In this document: positions 53,444 through 62,294 of the stretch, in pieces
How the letters are laid out: every line of letters starts with the position of its first letter
Numbering within the stretch: position 1 is the first letter of the stretch
Origin: Phormidesmis priestleyi Ana
GTDB lineage: Bacteria; Cyanobacteriota; Cyanobacteriia; Phormidesmidales; Phormidesmidaceae
DNA: 64,000 nucleotides
NCBI GenBank assembly: GCA_001314865.1
Contig: LJZR01000008.1
Span: 124,001 to 188,000 of the forward strand
Direction of reading: 5' to 3'
Position numbers and translations under genes: made by a program
Notes under the pieces: model-generated
Databases searched by the model: none
Told to the model about the DNA's origin: nothing
What the model saw: only the letters and a program-made list of their open reading frames with translations

Positions 53444-54961
53444 CTATTCCCTGGGCTTAGGGCCTGCTAGGGTGTCTTCTGTTTTAATCACTACGTCGCG
53501 GACAAGGCGTTCGCTAAAGCCTGCAACGAAGGCGATCGCCACATAAAAGTAAGCCCGATCAGCGTCCTGGCGATTATCAATGTCAAACAGTCCTGAAAAA
53601 ATGCCCGCTTCTACCAGCGCCACGCAAAAAATGGCAAAAGACATGCCGACAAAAGGTCGAAAAAAGCCGGTAAGGAACAGATCATTATCTGACTGCTGGG
53701 CTTGCTGAATAAAGGTGTCAGCCCGAACAATAACGCTGATAGTGCTACCGAGCGCACCCATAGAAATGGCCAACAATATTAAAGAAAAACGATTGGTGAC
53801 TAAATCATCAACGGTTGTAATTGCGCCCGCCGCTGCATCCCTAATTTTTGCGGGGACTGATGCGCTACTCGCCTCTGGCACGGACCCAGCGGTAGGTCTA
53901 ATAACCGGGTTATCTGCAGAGCCCGCGTTAGGCATCGCCGCTTGTTCTGTTGTTCCATTATTAGGTTCGTTATTGGGTTCGTTATTGGGTTCGTTATTAG
54001 GTTCATTATTAGGACTCTCCAAAGTGACTGGCGAGGGCAGCGGCGTAGCCGCAGGCACTGGGCCAACAGTGTCATTAACCCGTAACTCAGTGCTGATGTC
54101 TCGACTAATATCTTCTAACGTTCCCAGTGATACCGTCACTTGCCTGGCAGACACACCGCCGTTTTGAGCCGCTGCCTCCGAGCTAACCACCAGATGCTCA
54201 GACAGATTCGATAGCTTGCTTTCGGTCACGCCTAGCTGCGCAATCAGCGCCTTGTTGCGATTTTCTAACCTTTCTTTTTCTGTGGCTAGCTGCGCATTGG
54301 CTCCTTGCAATTTTGTGTTTTCATTAGTGAGCGACGCAGCCGTTTGCTTGGCCTCCGTATAGTCAGCTAAATCGCGCGCGGCTTCTCGTACCACCAGCGT
54401 AGCGCCCAAAAGCAGTAAGGGAGCCAGCACAAAAACAAAGAAAAACCAGCTCAGGCCCGAAACTAAACGGATATAGGGCGTTCCGTTACCTGTAAATATT
54501 GCTCGCATGACGTCAGGGTAGGTGCGAGACTGTTGATCAATTTGTCTTCTGGTTTCTTGAACAAAAACTAAGTTTTTGGGTTCTTTCTTGGAGCCTTTGA
54601 AGATCTTGGAGGCATTGGACGCTTTGGAGACATTCGAATCTTTGGAGGCATGGGAGACTGTCGTGTCAGTGGCATTACCGGTTAAGGGCTGATGGTGATT
54701 GGTTTCATCGGACTCAATTAATAGCGAAACGGCTAAATCTAGTAAATCTAGCTGCTGAGTATGATGATCTTTTAGACTGGGCGCTAGGCTTAAAAGTCTG
54801 GCCAGTTCTTTTTGAGTTTTGGCGGTTAGGGTTTGCGATCGCAAGCTTTTCTTAATCAGCCCAATCAAGCGCTGCACCCGCGCTTGAACTTCGCCGTTGT
54901 CCACCTCTGGCGCATCTATCTTGAGCTGATCGACCTGCGACTTTATTTCATTTGCTGTCAT
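53444..54961 (-). CDS. Membrane protein with coiled coil and repeat linker, unknown function
   Basis: A protein of about 505 residues. The N-terminal cytoplasmic region (1-165) includes a segment of SKASN-like repeats (about 115-135). A transmembrane helix (about 171-193) is followed by a coiled coil (about 205-265, KLQGANAQLATEKERLENRNKALIAQLG-like). A low-complexity stretch with NNEP repeats (about 318-340) comes before three further hydrophobic segments in the C-terminal third (about 395-415, 430-455 and 465-485), the last containing VAIAFVAGFSERLVRDVV. The ATG at 54961 has GAGG nine nt upstream. I do not recognise the family. Topology suggests a coiled-coil domain between membrane anchors, possibly a stress or cell-envelope sensor. 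Confidence 0.6.
   Translation of the reverse strand: MTANEIKSQVDQLKIDAPEVDNGEVQARVQRLIGLIKKSLRSQTLTAKTQKELARLLSLAPSLKDHHTQQLDLLDLAVSLLIESDETNHHQPLTGNATDTTVSHASKDSNVSKASNASKIFKGSKKEPKNLVFVQETRRQIDQQSRTYPDVMRAIFTGNGTPYIRLVSGLSWFFFVFVLAPLLLLGATLVVREAARDLADYTEAKQTAASLTNENTKLQGANAQLATEKERLENRNKALIAQLGVTESKLSNLSEHLVVSSEAAAQNGGVSARQVTVSLGTLEDISRDISTELRVNDTVGPVPAATPLPSPVTLESPNNEPNNEPNNEPNNEPNNGTTEQAAMPNAGSADNPVIRPTAGSVPEASSASVPAKIRDAAAGAITTVDDLVTNRFSLILLAISMGALGSTISVIVRADTFIQQAQQSDNDLFLTGFFRPFVGMSFAIFCVALVEAGIFSGLFDIDNRQDADRAYFYVAIAFVAGFSERLVRDVVIKTEDTLAGPKPRE
53961..54019. repeat. 12-bp in-frame tandem repeat encoding NNEP, five copies
   Basis: Five units of TTATTGGGTTCG (minus strand Asn-Asn-Glu-Pro type) in the coiled-coil membrane protein. 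Confidence 0.9.
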
Positions 54962-55055
54962 CGCCAGTCGCCTCAAAATACTGAAATACGCTTAAATGTT
55001 AAGGGAAAAGGATAGTTTTAGCGTTCAGCATTAGAAATTTAAGAAGAAACGAAAC

Positions 55056-55511
55056 ATGAACTATTGGCTAATGAAGTCTGAGCCAGATGTTTATAGCATT
55101 GACGACCTCGCTCGCGATAAAACCGAGCTGTGGGATGGTGTACGCAACTATCAGGCCCGAAACTTTTTAAAAAGTATGGCGGTGGGTGACATCGCCTTCT
55201 TTTACCACTCCAACACCAAACCGCCCGGTATCGCAGGGCTCATGACCATTCATCAGGCAGGCGTGGTCGATCACACGCAGTTTGAAGAAGGTAACAAATA
55301 CTACGATCCAAAATCTACACCCGACGCACCTCGATGGTACACAGTCGTCGTTGCCTACGAGCGCAAGTTCGAGCATTACATTTCGCTCGATCAGCTCAAA
55401 GCCACCTTTAGCCCCGAAGAATTGCAGGTTGTAAAGCGCGGCAATCGTCTGTCGGTTATGCCTGTTGATACGGAAACTGCAAAGCGTCTGCTGACTCTGA
55501 CTGAGTCATAA
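55056..55511 (+). CDS. EVE-domain protein
   Basis: A 151-residue single EVE domain, a PUA-like fold. Features are MNYWLMKSEPDVYSIDDL, TELWDGVRNYQARNFLKSMAVGDIAFFYHSNTKPPGIAGLMTI (key WDGVRNYQARN, FFYHSN) and the C-terminal LVVKRGNRLSVMPV. EVE domains bind modified bases in DNA or RNA. Function of this one is unknown. It overlaps the convergent class II aldolase gene by 56 nt at the 3' end. Confidence 0.92.
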   Translation: MNYWLMKSEPDVYSIDDLARDKTELWDGVRNYQARNFLKSMAVGDIAFFYHSNTKPPGIAGLMTIHQAGVVDHTQFEEGNKYYDPKSTPDAPRWYTVVVAYERKFEHYISLDQLKATFSPEELQVVKRGNRLSVMPVDTETAKRLLTLTES

Positions 55512-56166
55512 AGCCGGTCATCAAACATGCGTTAATCAGCACGCGATAGGCCATTTGCAGGCTCTCACCAAAGGCTACAATGCCGTCTTCATGCCCTGCC
55601 ATCGCCAATATCTTTTGCTGAGGCAGGGGGCTTTGTTGCAAGAGCCTTTGCGTTTCGGCGGCCATTTCGGGTGTGCCATAAGGCACCTCGGCGCGAGTGG
55701 TCGGCACTTGGTTCAGCAGCCTTTTCCAGAGCTGGGGGCTATGGATATGGATAATCGCGTGAATGCCAAGCTGGCTAGCGTAAATCACGCCATGCGTTAG
55801 CGATTCTGATGAGGCTTTGCGGAGGCCTTTGCAGATCAATGCATTTTGCTGCGGGGCAAAATCGGTGACTAGCGAGTAGTCAGCTGCCGTCAGTGTGGGC
55901 AAATGTCCGGTTTGAGTGCCTGTAATCACAAAATGCGGTGAAGCCGCCGCAGACAATGGGGCATATGCAGGCATCGGCACGCGTTGGGAAAGGTTGCCAA
56001 AGCCAATGCCGTTAGAATATTCGCCAATAAAGTTGAGCCGATAGAGCGCATTGCGATAGGCCGTGAGTTCTGCTACCGACTGGGTCGCAACGATATCTTC
56101 TTTTATCCACTGGCAGCGGTACTTAATATAGCCTTCGTCAATCGTTCGGTTGCTGACGGGTTCCAT
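55456..56166 (-). CDS. Class II aldolase/adducin family protein
   Basis: A 236-residue member of the aldolase class II family, which includes fuculose-1-phosphate aldolase and ribulose-5-phosphate 4-epimerase. SNGIGFGNLSQRV (substrate loop), SLTHGVIYASQLGIHAIIHIHSP with the metal-binding histidines (HIH), and LAMAGHEDGIVAFGESL (third His) are present. The start ATG at 56166 lies within the 3' end of the upstream alpha/beta hydrolase gene (29-nt overlap), so the two are probably translated from one transcript. The substrate is unknown. Confidence 0.85.
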   Translation of the reverse strand: MEPVSNRTIDEGYIKYRCQWIKEDIVATQSVAELTAYRNALYRLNFIGEYSNGIGFGNLSQRVPMPAYAPLSAAASPHFVITGTQTGHLPTLTAADYSLVTDFAPQQNALICKGLRKASSESLTHGVIYASQLGIHAIIHIHSPQLWKRLLNQVPTTRAEVPYGTPEMAAETQRLLQQSPLPQQKILAMAGHEDGIVAFGESLQMAYRVLINACLMTGFMTQSESADALQFPYQQA

Positions 56167-57268
56167 GGTTGGCCTTATTCACTTGCGAGTTTTGCTGCTG
56201 TTGCATCCAATCTATAATCAGTCGGTTCACAATCTCAGGTCGCTCATCATGCGGGCAATGACCGGTTTCAGGAATGGCATGAAATTCTACAGACCGCTCA
56301 GCTCGGTTATCGGCAGCGAGTTCCTGATAAATTCCAGCAGCCGAGATCGGTGTCCAAGGGTCTTTTTCTCCCCATAAAACCAGCAGGGGCTGAGTCACTT
56401 GGGGCAGTAGCTCGCTGGGCCGAGGGCCAGGGGGCGCGGTTAGAATAGAGGCAAATACCTTTTGCGCACCTGGTTGGCAGGCGGGGCCATGCAAAATATC
56501 AATGAGTTCCGGGGTGATGGCTTTGCGGTTGCCGTACACCTGCTTAAGCGAGCCGCGAATGCGCCCTTTAGTTCGAACACGGTTGAACAAAAAAGGGCCA
56601 GTAAAACGGGAGCTAACGAGCTTACTAAAGGTGCCCATGACAATGCGCAGCGGGCCAGGCAGGTCTTCGGGGCGATGATTAAGGCTGCCTGCACAGTTCA
56701 GCAGTACACCGCCACTGGCGGTTTCGGGGTAAGAAACGAGGGTCATTAGCGCCATGAGTGCGCCGATGGAGTTGCCAGCAAATATGGCGGGTTCTTTAAC
56801 GTGAGTTTGCCAAAAGTCGTGCAGCAGCTTAACCCAAAACGTGAGGCTATAGCTGAGATCGGGTTTGTCAGAGTCACCAAATCCGAGCAGATCTAGCGCG
56901 TAGACTCGGTGGCCTGCTTGCGCGATCGCGGGAATATTTTTCCGCCAGTGGCCAATGGATGCGCCAAAGCCATGAATGAGCACAACCGGCGGGCCTTCTC
57001 CATAGGCAACGTACTTGATGTCATAGCCGCGCCAGTCCCAATTAAGCTTTTCGCCTGTGTACGCCGCAGGGGCAACGGCGACAGGACTACTTGTGACAGG
57101 GTTACTTGTGACAGAACTACTTGTGACAGAACTACTTTCTAAATCAGCGTTTGGAGATGCGTTAGCTTGGCCGTTTGATGATTCTAAAGGCGGTTTGGGG
57201 GATTTTTCTGGGGGGGCTTCTGAAGGTTTTTCTGGGGGGGCTGGCTGACTAGTCAGTTGGGCCGTCAT
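56138..57268 (-). CDS. Alpha/beta hydrolase, catalytic triad intact
   Basis: A 376-residue hydrolase. The oxyanion motif HGFG is at 99-102, the nucleophile Ser167 in FAGNSIGALMAL, the acid in LLVLWGEKDPWTP and the histidine in ETGHCPHDE. Residues 1-70 are a Pro/Ser-rich extension including a repeat (VTSSSVTSNPVTSSPV) from a 15-bp DNA repeat. The core resembles cyanobacterial and chloroplast proteins related to chlorophyll dephytylase or pheophytinase, but the substrate is not certain. It overlaps the aldolase gene downstream. Confidence 0.85.
   Translation of the reverse strand: MTAQLTSQPAPPEKPSEAPPEKSPKPPLESSNGQANASPNADLESSSVTSSSVTSNPVTSSPVAVAPAAYTGEKLNWDWRGYDIKYVAYGEGPPVVLIHGFGASIGHWRKNIPAIAQAGHRVYALDLLGFGDSDKPDLSYSLTFWVKLLHDFWQTHVKEPAIFAGNSIGALMALMTLVSYPETASGGVLLNCAGSLNHRPEDLPGPLRIVMGTFSKLVSSRFTGPFLFNRVRTKGRIRGSLKQVYGNRKAITPELIDILHGPACQPGAQKVFASILTAPPGPRPSELLPQVTQPLLVLWGEKDPWTPISAAGIYQELAADNRAERSVEFHAIPETGHCPHDERPEIVNRLIIDWMQQQQNSQVNKANHGTRQQPND
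57077..57135. repeat. 15-bp in-frame tandem repeat encoding VTSSS-like units, four copies
   Basis: Four copies of GACAGGACTACTTGT with small changes in the N-terminal extension of the alpha/beta hydrolase. Confidence 0.85.
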
Positions 57269-57320
57269 TGATATAACCGTTGTTCGTAGAATATTCTTCT
57301 ATCATATCGTTCTGACGGGC

Positions 57321-58139
57321 TTAGGAGGCGCAGGGGCGCATTCCCACTTGTTGCAAGAAGTCTTCTAGCCAGATGTTTTCCTGATGTCGGAGGGGAGGGA
57401 GCGGGGCCTGCTGGTAGTTGACGAGGAGATCGGTGCGATCGCACGCCTGATCCACCACAGCCTTTAGGCAAAGCGGCAGACCATCTGATCCTAGCAGGGG
57501 CAATACAATGGGCGGGATTGGCTCAGTAACTGTCCAGGTATATAGCTCAGCCCGAGGCCGCTGCTCACTGCGACTGACTAAAATGCGGTAGTCACCGGCT
57601 TCGTCAGGGCCATAGATAGACAACGGTTCCCAACCCCGCAGTAGGTCGATTTCGACAAAGTGAATCGAGCTTCCAAAAATCGTTTCCCGCTGGCGTTCAT
57701 AAGCGGTGCGACCTCGGCCTGGCCGCTTCTTTTTGGGCGAGAGTGCCTCAATGACCGTTACGATATCGCCCGTCGTCGTCACGATTTCTAGGTAGGTTTC
57801 ATATATTTTTTGAGGTACCGGAATCAGCACCGGAATCGGCCTTTTACGCCTCACACAGGCGCTCGTTTCGGGTGCAGCAAGCGAGGGGGCCAGGTGTATA
57901 TTGGGCGATTCTAAACGAGGCGCAGTGGTGTTCAACCCCCAGTCTAGGCCGGGTGAGCCTACGACTAAGGAATCTTCACCGCTGACCCGGTAGTATCGTT
58001 CTCGCAGTCTGACTTGGTAATGAGGCGACAACTGCTGCTCTAACCGACTGGCTAGAGCAGCAATCATTTTTTGATGAAAGCTAGGCCATAAATCAGGATG
58101 CTCTAAATAGGGATTCATCCCCGGAAATGGAATAGGCAT
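57321..58139 (-). CDS. DUF4058 family protein
   Basis: A protein of about 272 residues. The beginning MPIPFPGMNPYLEHPDLWPSFHQKMI is the family signature, followed by LPPHYxVRLRERYY-like (LSPHYQVRLRERYY), ETYLEIVTTTGDIVTVIEALSPKKKRPGRGRTAYERQR (key VIEALSPKKK) and FVEIDLLRGWEP. Such proteins are numerous in cyanobacteria and of unknown function, with possible links to restriction-like or PD-(D/E)XK folds. The start is the ATG at 58139; an upstream GTG at 58148 is also in frame. The gene is on the same strand as the alpha/beta hydrolase. Confidence 0.88.
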   Translation of the reverse strand: MPIPFPGMNPYLEHPDLWPSFHQKMIAALASRLEQQLSPHYQVRLRERYYRVSGEDSLVVGSPGLDWGLNTTAPRLESPNIHLAPSLAAPETSACVRRKRPIPVLIPVPQKIYETYLEIVTTTGDIVTVIEALSPKKKRPGRGRTAYERQRETIFGSSIHFVEIDLLRGWEPLSIYGPDEAGDYRILVSRSEQRPRAELYTWTVTEPIPPIVLPLLGSDGLPLCLKAVVDQACDRTDLLVNYQQAPLPPLRHQENIWLEDFLQQVGMRPCAS

Positions 58140-58616
58140 GACATGCACTCTTAGATAAATGGAGTTGGCGAATGGAGTTGACGAAGGGAGTTGGCGAATG
58201 GAAGGCGTGCAACGTAAAGATCAGGTGAAAGATTCGTTTATAGTGAACTTTTTGATGGATCTATGCGTCTGCCTCTCACATTTACCTTTATTGTTCAAAG
58301 GAATGTCTGTGATTCAGACAGGTTTCAGTACTTTTTCTGAGGTTGCTGAAAATTAAACACATCAATTTTTCTTGATACGTTGACAGATACGCAGGCGCAT
58401 CAAGGCTATGCCCCTGAGTTGCCGCAGGCACTTCGCTGCTTAGCCCCTATCTAAGTCGGTAAGTTATTTAATTGCGGCTCCCCAGGCGGTAGGCTAAAGA
58501 TGGCGCTGAGCGGATGATTTCTTTCTAGATGGTCTCTTTGAATAATTGGAGCACCCAAGCGGAACTTCGCCTCAACGCCAACTGCTCTGCTCACTGTCTC
58601 TAATTTTTTAAGCCTC
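58140..58616. other. 477-nt intergenic region with a GGAGTTGRCGAAKGG repeat
   Basis: A short repeat (GGAGTTGGCGAAT, three copies at about 58161-58200) lies upstream of the DUF4058 gene. The rest (58200-58616) is not coding: frames here are short and without family features. A 117-codon minus-strand frame at 58451-58804 is a shadow of the TPR gene. The region should hold the TPR gene's promoter. Confidence 0.45.
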
Positions 58617-59072
58617 ATGGAAGTTTCTAATTTTATCGTCTGGGCTGTGGTCGTCTTTGGGATTGGCGGATTTGCGATCGCAGCGATGCTCAGTGCCTTT
58701 CGCAAGCCAGTTGCGAAGACGCCGTTTCCTACCGGTGCGATCGCCCAGCCTTCCATTCCCATCAGCGACACTGCCATGACCGCCTTCGTCAGCGCGGCCA
58801 GCACCTTTGACGCTGGCGACTATCGCAAGGCCCTAGATCAGCTCACCCAGGTCATTGAACAGGAGCCAAACTGCGCCGAAGCTTGGCACAACATTGGACT
58901 GGCCTACGCCAATGTAGGCGATAACAATAAAGCTGTTCGTAGCTTTCTTAAAGCAGGCGATGCCTACGATAAGCAGGGGACTCAAGCAGGAATTGCCCGC
59001 GTCAAACAGGATCTGGAAACGCTAAAAGCAAACTGTTCGACGGATACCTCTACTGTGACTCAGACATTATAA
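58617..59072 (+). CDS. Membrane-anchored TPR protein
   Basis: A 151-residue protein. An N-terminal transmembrane helix (FIVWAVVVFGIGGFAIAAML, about 6-25) is followed by a proline-rich stretch and two TPR repeats (about 62-130, AEAWHNIGLAYANVGDNNKAVRSFLKAGDAY). The TPR part should be cytoplasmic or luminal depending on topology. Function unknown; small TPR proteins like this often act in protein assembly. Confidence 0.8.
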   Translation: MEVSNFIVWAVVVFGIGGFAIAAMLSAFRKPVAKTPFPTGAIAQPSIPISDTAMTAFVSAASTFDAGDYRKALDQLTQVIEQEPNCAEAWHNIGLAYANVGDNNKAVRSFLKAGDAYDKQGTQAGIARVKQDLETLKANCSTDTSTVTQTL

Positions 59073-59188
59073 TGGCCAAAAAAAGCGCATAAAGAGTTTC
59101 TAGTCCGTCAATTTCTTCTTTTTTCTTTTCCGCATTCTCTCTTATTCTGTCTTTGTTATATTTTCTCTCTTTTTCGCACGATTTTCCG

Positions 59189-60796
59189 CTAAGAAACCGA
59201 TGCCACCATTTTAGGTGATTTTTGAGTCTCTCTGGTCGCAATCACCTCAGCAATCTGAGATTCGATTTGATCTTTAACAATTTGGCGATACTCTAAAAAA
59301 TGTTCTATCTGAGCGCACACGGTGAGGTAGCTGGCGACCCCTCCTCTGTTGTACTTGTACATTTCAAAGAGATACTTCCAAAAGGTTGAGCGAGTTTTTC
59401 TTTCTACGCCCTGCTTCCAACAAACAATCGCCAGCGCTTTGACTAAATGCCAGTTAAAAGGCTCTTTAGCAGATTTGGGCTTGGGCCCTCGGCTTTTGTC
59501 ATTGTGGCAAGGTGCTTCGCCCAAAATGCGATAGTGGCGATAACAGCGATCCAAGTATTTCTGTGGATCGTACAAATTCCAAAAGGCGTTGACATATTCT
59601 TGCGCAACCTCTTCAACCGGACGGGTTGGCACAAAGTTCATGAGCGTTGTTTGGTGAATATTCGCCGTCTCTTTACCGGCTAGGAGCCTGTTTTCCTTTT
59701 CTAACCGGTGCCATAGCGCCGTATCGGGAAGCGCTTGCAACATGCTAAATAGCGCTGTGGGAATGGAGCAATTTTCAACGAATTGAACGATGCGATCGCC
59801 CGCTCCCTTCTTCTCCCCATCAAAACCAATAATAAAACCCGCCATCACCCGAATTCCAGCACTGGCAATCTTATGGATAGACTCACTAAGTGGATCGCGA
59901 TTATTTTGAAACTTCTGAGTCAGCGCTAGGCTTGCCTCATCCGGTGTTTCTACGCCTAAAAACACTGCCCCAAAATTACAAGACGTCATCAACTCCATCA
60001 TTTCCGGGTCTTGCGCTAAATCTACCGAGGCCTCAGTAGAAAAGGTAAAGGGATAGCCCTTCGCTTTCATCCAGGGTGCCAGCGCCTTTAGCATCAGCTT
60101 CACATTGCGCTTATTGCCAATAAAATTATCATCCACCATGAAAATGCTGCGCCGCCAGCCCAAGTCATACAGACACTGTAATTCAGCTATCATTTGCTCC
60201 GGCGACTTCGTCCGTGGCTTACGCCCGTACAGCACAATAATGTCGCAAAACTCGCACTGAAACGGACAGCCGCGCGAAAACTGAACCGCCATTTCTGAAT
60301 AGGCATCTAGTTTTAGTAAATCAAATCTAGGCACTGGACTCGCTGATACATCAGGCCGTTCTAACGCCCTAAAAGTCCCTTCTGTTTCTCCCTTTTCAAT
60401 GGCTTCTACCAGCATCGGCAGCGTCACTTCGCCCTCATCCAACACGCGAAAATCAGCGCCTGCTTCAATAACTTCGTGAGGCAACGCCGTGGCATAAGGC
60501 CCACCCACCGCTACCGATTTTCCTCGCCGCTTAGCCTCTTTAATCTGCGCCAGCATATCGGGCTTTTGGACAATCATGCCCGAAAAAATCACCAATTCTG
60601 CCCAATCCCAATCAGCCTCGCTCAATTCCTCTACATTGCGATCTACCAGTCGTAAATCCCAGTCTTGAGGCAGTATGCCAGCCACCGTAACCAGCCCTAA
60701 CGGCGGTAAAATCGCTTGGCGACCAGCTAATGCGATCGCCTTGTCAAATGACCAAAAACTTTTGGGAAACAAAGGATAAATCAGCAAAGCTTTCAT
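59189..60796 (-). CDS. B12-binding radical SAM protein (DUF4070)
   Basis: A 535-residue enzyme. An N-terminal cobalamin-binding-like domain (about 1-150; PPLGLVTVAGIL, GGPYATALPHEVIEAGADF) precedes a radical SAM core with the 4Fe-4S cysteines C177-x3-C181-x2-C184 (SRGCPFQCEFCDI). The core continues with VDDNFIGNKRNVKLMLKAL, AVFLGVETPDE and GFIIGFDGEK. The C-terminal DUF4070 domain follows. The group includes HpnP hopanoid C-2 methylases and other B12-dependent methylases. I cannot distinguish HpnP from related members by reading alone. Confidence 0.85.
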   Translation of the reverse strand: MKALLIYPLFPKSFWSFDKAIALAGRQAILPPLGLVTVAGILPQDWDLRLVDRNVEELSEADWDWAELVIFSGMIVQKPDMLAQIKEAKRRGKSVAVGGPYATALPHEVIEAGADFRVLDEGEVTLPMLVEAIEKGETEGTFRALERPDVSASPVPRFDLLKLDAYSEMAVQFSRGCPFQCEFCDIIVLYGRKPRTKSPEQMIAELQCLYDLGWRRSIFMVDDNFIGNKRNVKLMLKALAPWMKAKGYPFTFSTEASVDLAQDPEMMELMTSCNFGAVFLGVETPDEASLALTQKFQNNRDPLSESIHKIASAGIRVMAGFIIGFDGEKKGAGDRIVQFVENCSIPTALFSMLQALPDTALWHRLEKENRLLAGKETANIHQTTLMNFVPTRPVEEVAQEYVNAFWNLYDPQKYLDRCYRHYRILGEAPCHNDKSRGPKPKSAKEPFNWHLVKALAIVCWKQGVERKTRSTFWKYLFEMYKYNRGGVASYLTVCAQIEHFLEYRQIVKDQIESQIAEVIATRETQKSPKMVASVS

Positions 60797-60941
60797 ACAA
60801 AATGCCTAGGCTAAGGTTTGTGAAGTTCCAATTAACCTTTAGACTAACACGCCTTAGAAAGACCCATCATGCATAAATAGCCACTTGTGTAGTCAGCCTT
60901 TGATCCAATCAGTCAGCCATATTCGCTGAAGCCAGCCTAGC

Positions 60942-60971
60942 TGATTGGATCAATTGGATCAATTGGATCAA
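60942..60971. repeat. 10-bp tandem repeat, three copies
   Basis: Three copies of TTGGATCAAT lie just downstream of the methyltransferase gene's 3' end. A 10-bp period is not compatible with coding. Confidence 0.8.
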
Positions 60972-60988
60972 AGGGCTGGCTAACAAAA

Positions 60989-61639
60989 CTACTGACTCAC
61001 CACCACAAACGATTTTTTTAAGAAAAGAAATTTTTCAGCAACAATCTTTCGCTGAGGAAACAAATGCTGTAGCTGGTTTAACGTCAGCAGTTCAGTTGTT
61101 TCAAACTCCCGATCAAAGTTTCTCCTTTCAATAGGATTGTTGATAGTAAATGGATAGCGTAAAGAAAGAAAACATAGTTTTTTATACAGCGGACGAGGCA
61201 GCCAATGAATGAAAGCCACGCCTAGATGTGCATCTACAGGAAACCAACGATTGGGCGTCTGAATATAAATCTTTTTACCCACCCGTTCACATTCTTGAGA
61301 GAACTGAACCATTTCATTTTTGCGACCGACATGCTCAAGCACCGAGTTAGAAAACACCAGATCAAAGCTTTGGTTTTCGTAGGGCAAGTTACAACCATCC
61401 GCAATTTTAACCGTGTAGTCACCTGACTCACACAGCAGATTTTCAGACGGCGTATTGAGTAACACGAGCTTTTTGGGCACGATGTTATAATGCTCCTTGA
61501 GTAGCTCCCAAATAAAGGGACGACCGCCCACGTCTAGCACAGAATAGTTTTCCAAGTCTGGATAGATTCGCAACAACTCAGCCAATCGTTTGCGGCGAAA
61601 GTAAGCCATTACAGGATAAGTTACATCACGCCAATTCAT
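60989..61639 (-). CDS. Class I SAM-dependent methyltransferase
   Basis: A 216-residue protein with a methyltransferase-11-type core. YSVLDVGGRPFIWELLKEHY is motif I, IADGCNLPYENQSFDLVFSNSVLEHV covers motifs II and III, and RVGKKIYIQTPNRWFPVDAH follows. The substrate is unknown; the PNRWFPVDAHLG segment occurs in methyltransferases linked to glycan or lipid pathways. The gene stands alone between the B12-radical SAM gene and the DUF3288 gene. Confidence 0.85.
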   Translation of the reverse strand: MNWRDVTYPVMAYFRRKRLAELLRIYPDLENYSVLDVGGRPFIWELLKEHYNIVPKKLVLLNTPSENLLCESGDYTVKIADGCNLPYENQSFDLVFSNSVLEHVGRKNEMVQFSQECERVGKKIYIQTPNRWFPVDAHLGVAFIHWLPRPLYKKLCFLSLRYPFTINNPIERRNFDREFETTELLTLNQLQHLFPQRKIVAEKFLFLKKSFVVVSQ

Positions 61640-61915
61640 ATACTGTTCTCCTTAAGATTCTATAGATCATCGCTTTTACAGAAGGTAGACAGAAGACAGA
61701 AAAATGGCTGAAAAAAGAAAGCTCTCGTGGCAAGGTTATCTTGCACGCATCTTCTAATGTTTATGGCTTAATTGCAGCCTAGCTACTCCTATCGCAGCCA
61801 GTCGGCGGATAAGCCCTAAATGACCCTGATTGTCAGGTAATTATACTCAAGCTAAATTAAAGAATTCGGAAAATTTGATAAATAATGCAAAGAACATGCA
61901 CTTACTTCATACTAC

Positions 61916-62212
61916 TTAACTCCAATCTTCACCTTTCTTTAACCAAGTCGGCGTGAAGATAGTCTCTGTTTTGTGTAGCTCTCTGGTTTTGGCAAACAGC
62001 TGCGCTTCAGTAATACCCCAATTGTCTAGCGCTTTATCCAAGTCACTGCGAATATCACGCGCCCCTGGAAAGCCGTCGTAGCGAATACGCAACCGAGCTA
62101 GCTCTGCCATATTGAGGGTATCAGCAGGGCCTGCCAGAATGGTATTGAGCGTGTCACGGTCTTTTGTATACTGCGGATGAGGATAGTCTTTATTGCTGGG
62201 AGTATCTGTCAT
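61916..62212 (-). CDS. DUF3288 family protein
   Basis: A 98-residue conserved cyanobacterial protein. Characteristic motifs are DYPHPQYTKDRDTLNTIL, NMAELARLRIRYDGFPGARDI and the closing WGITEAQLFAKTRELH. Its function is unknown. It is the gene downstream of fghA on the same strand, with an 82-nt gap carrying a short repeat. Confidence 0.88.
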   Translation of the reverse strand: MTDTPSNKDYPHPQYTKDRDTLNTILAGPADTLNMAELARLRIRYDGFPGARDIRSDLDKALDNWGITEAQLFAKTRELHKTETIFTPTWLKKGEDWS

Positions 62213-62294
62213 AACGGCGATATAGCGGTGATGAAGTAAACAGCATTCTGGCGAAATCAGCTACTTATATAAAAGAGTTACTTACATAAAAGAG

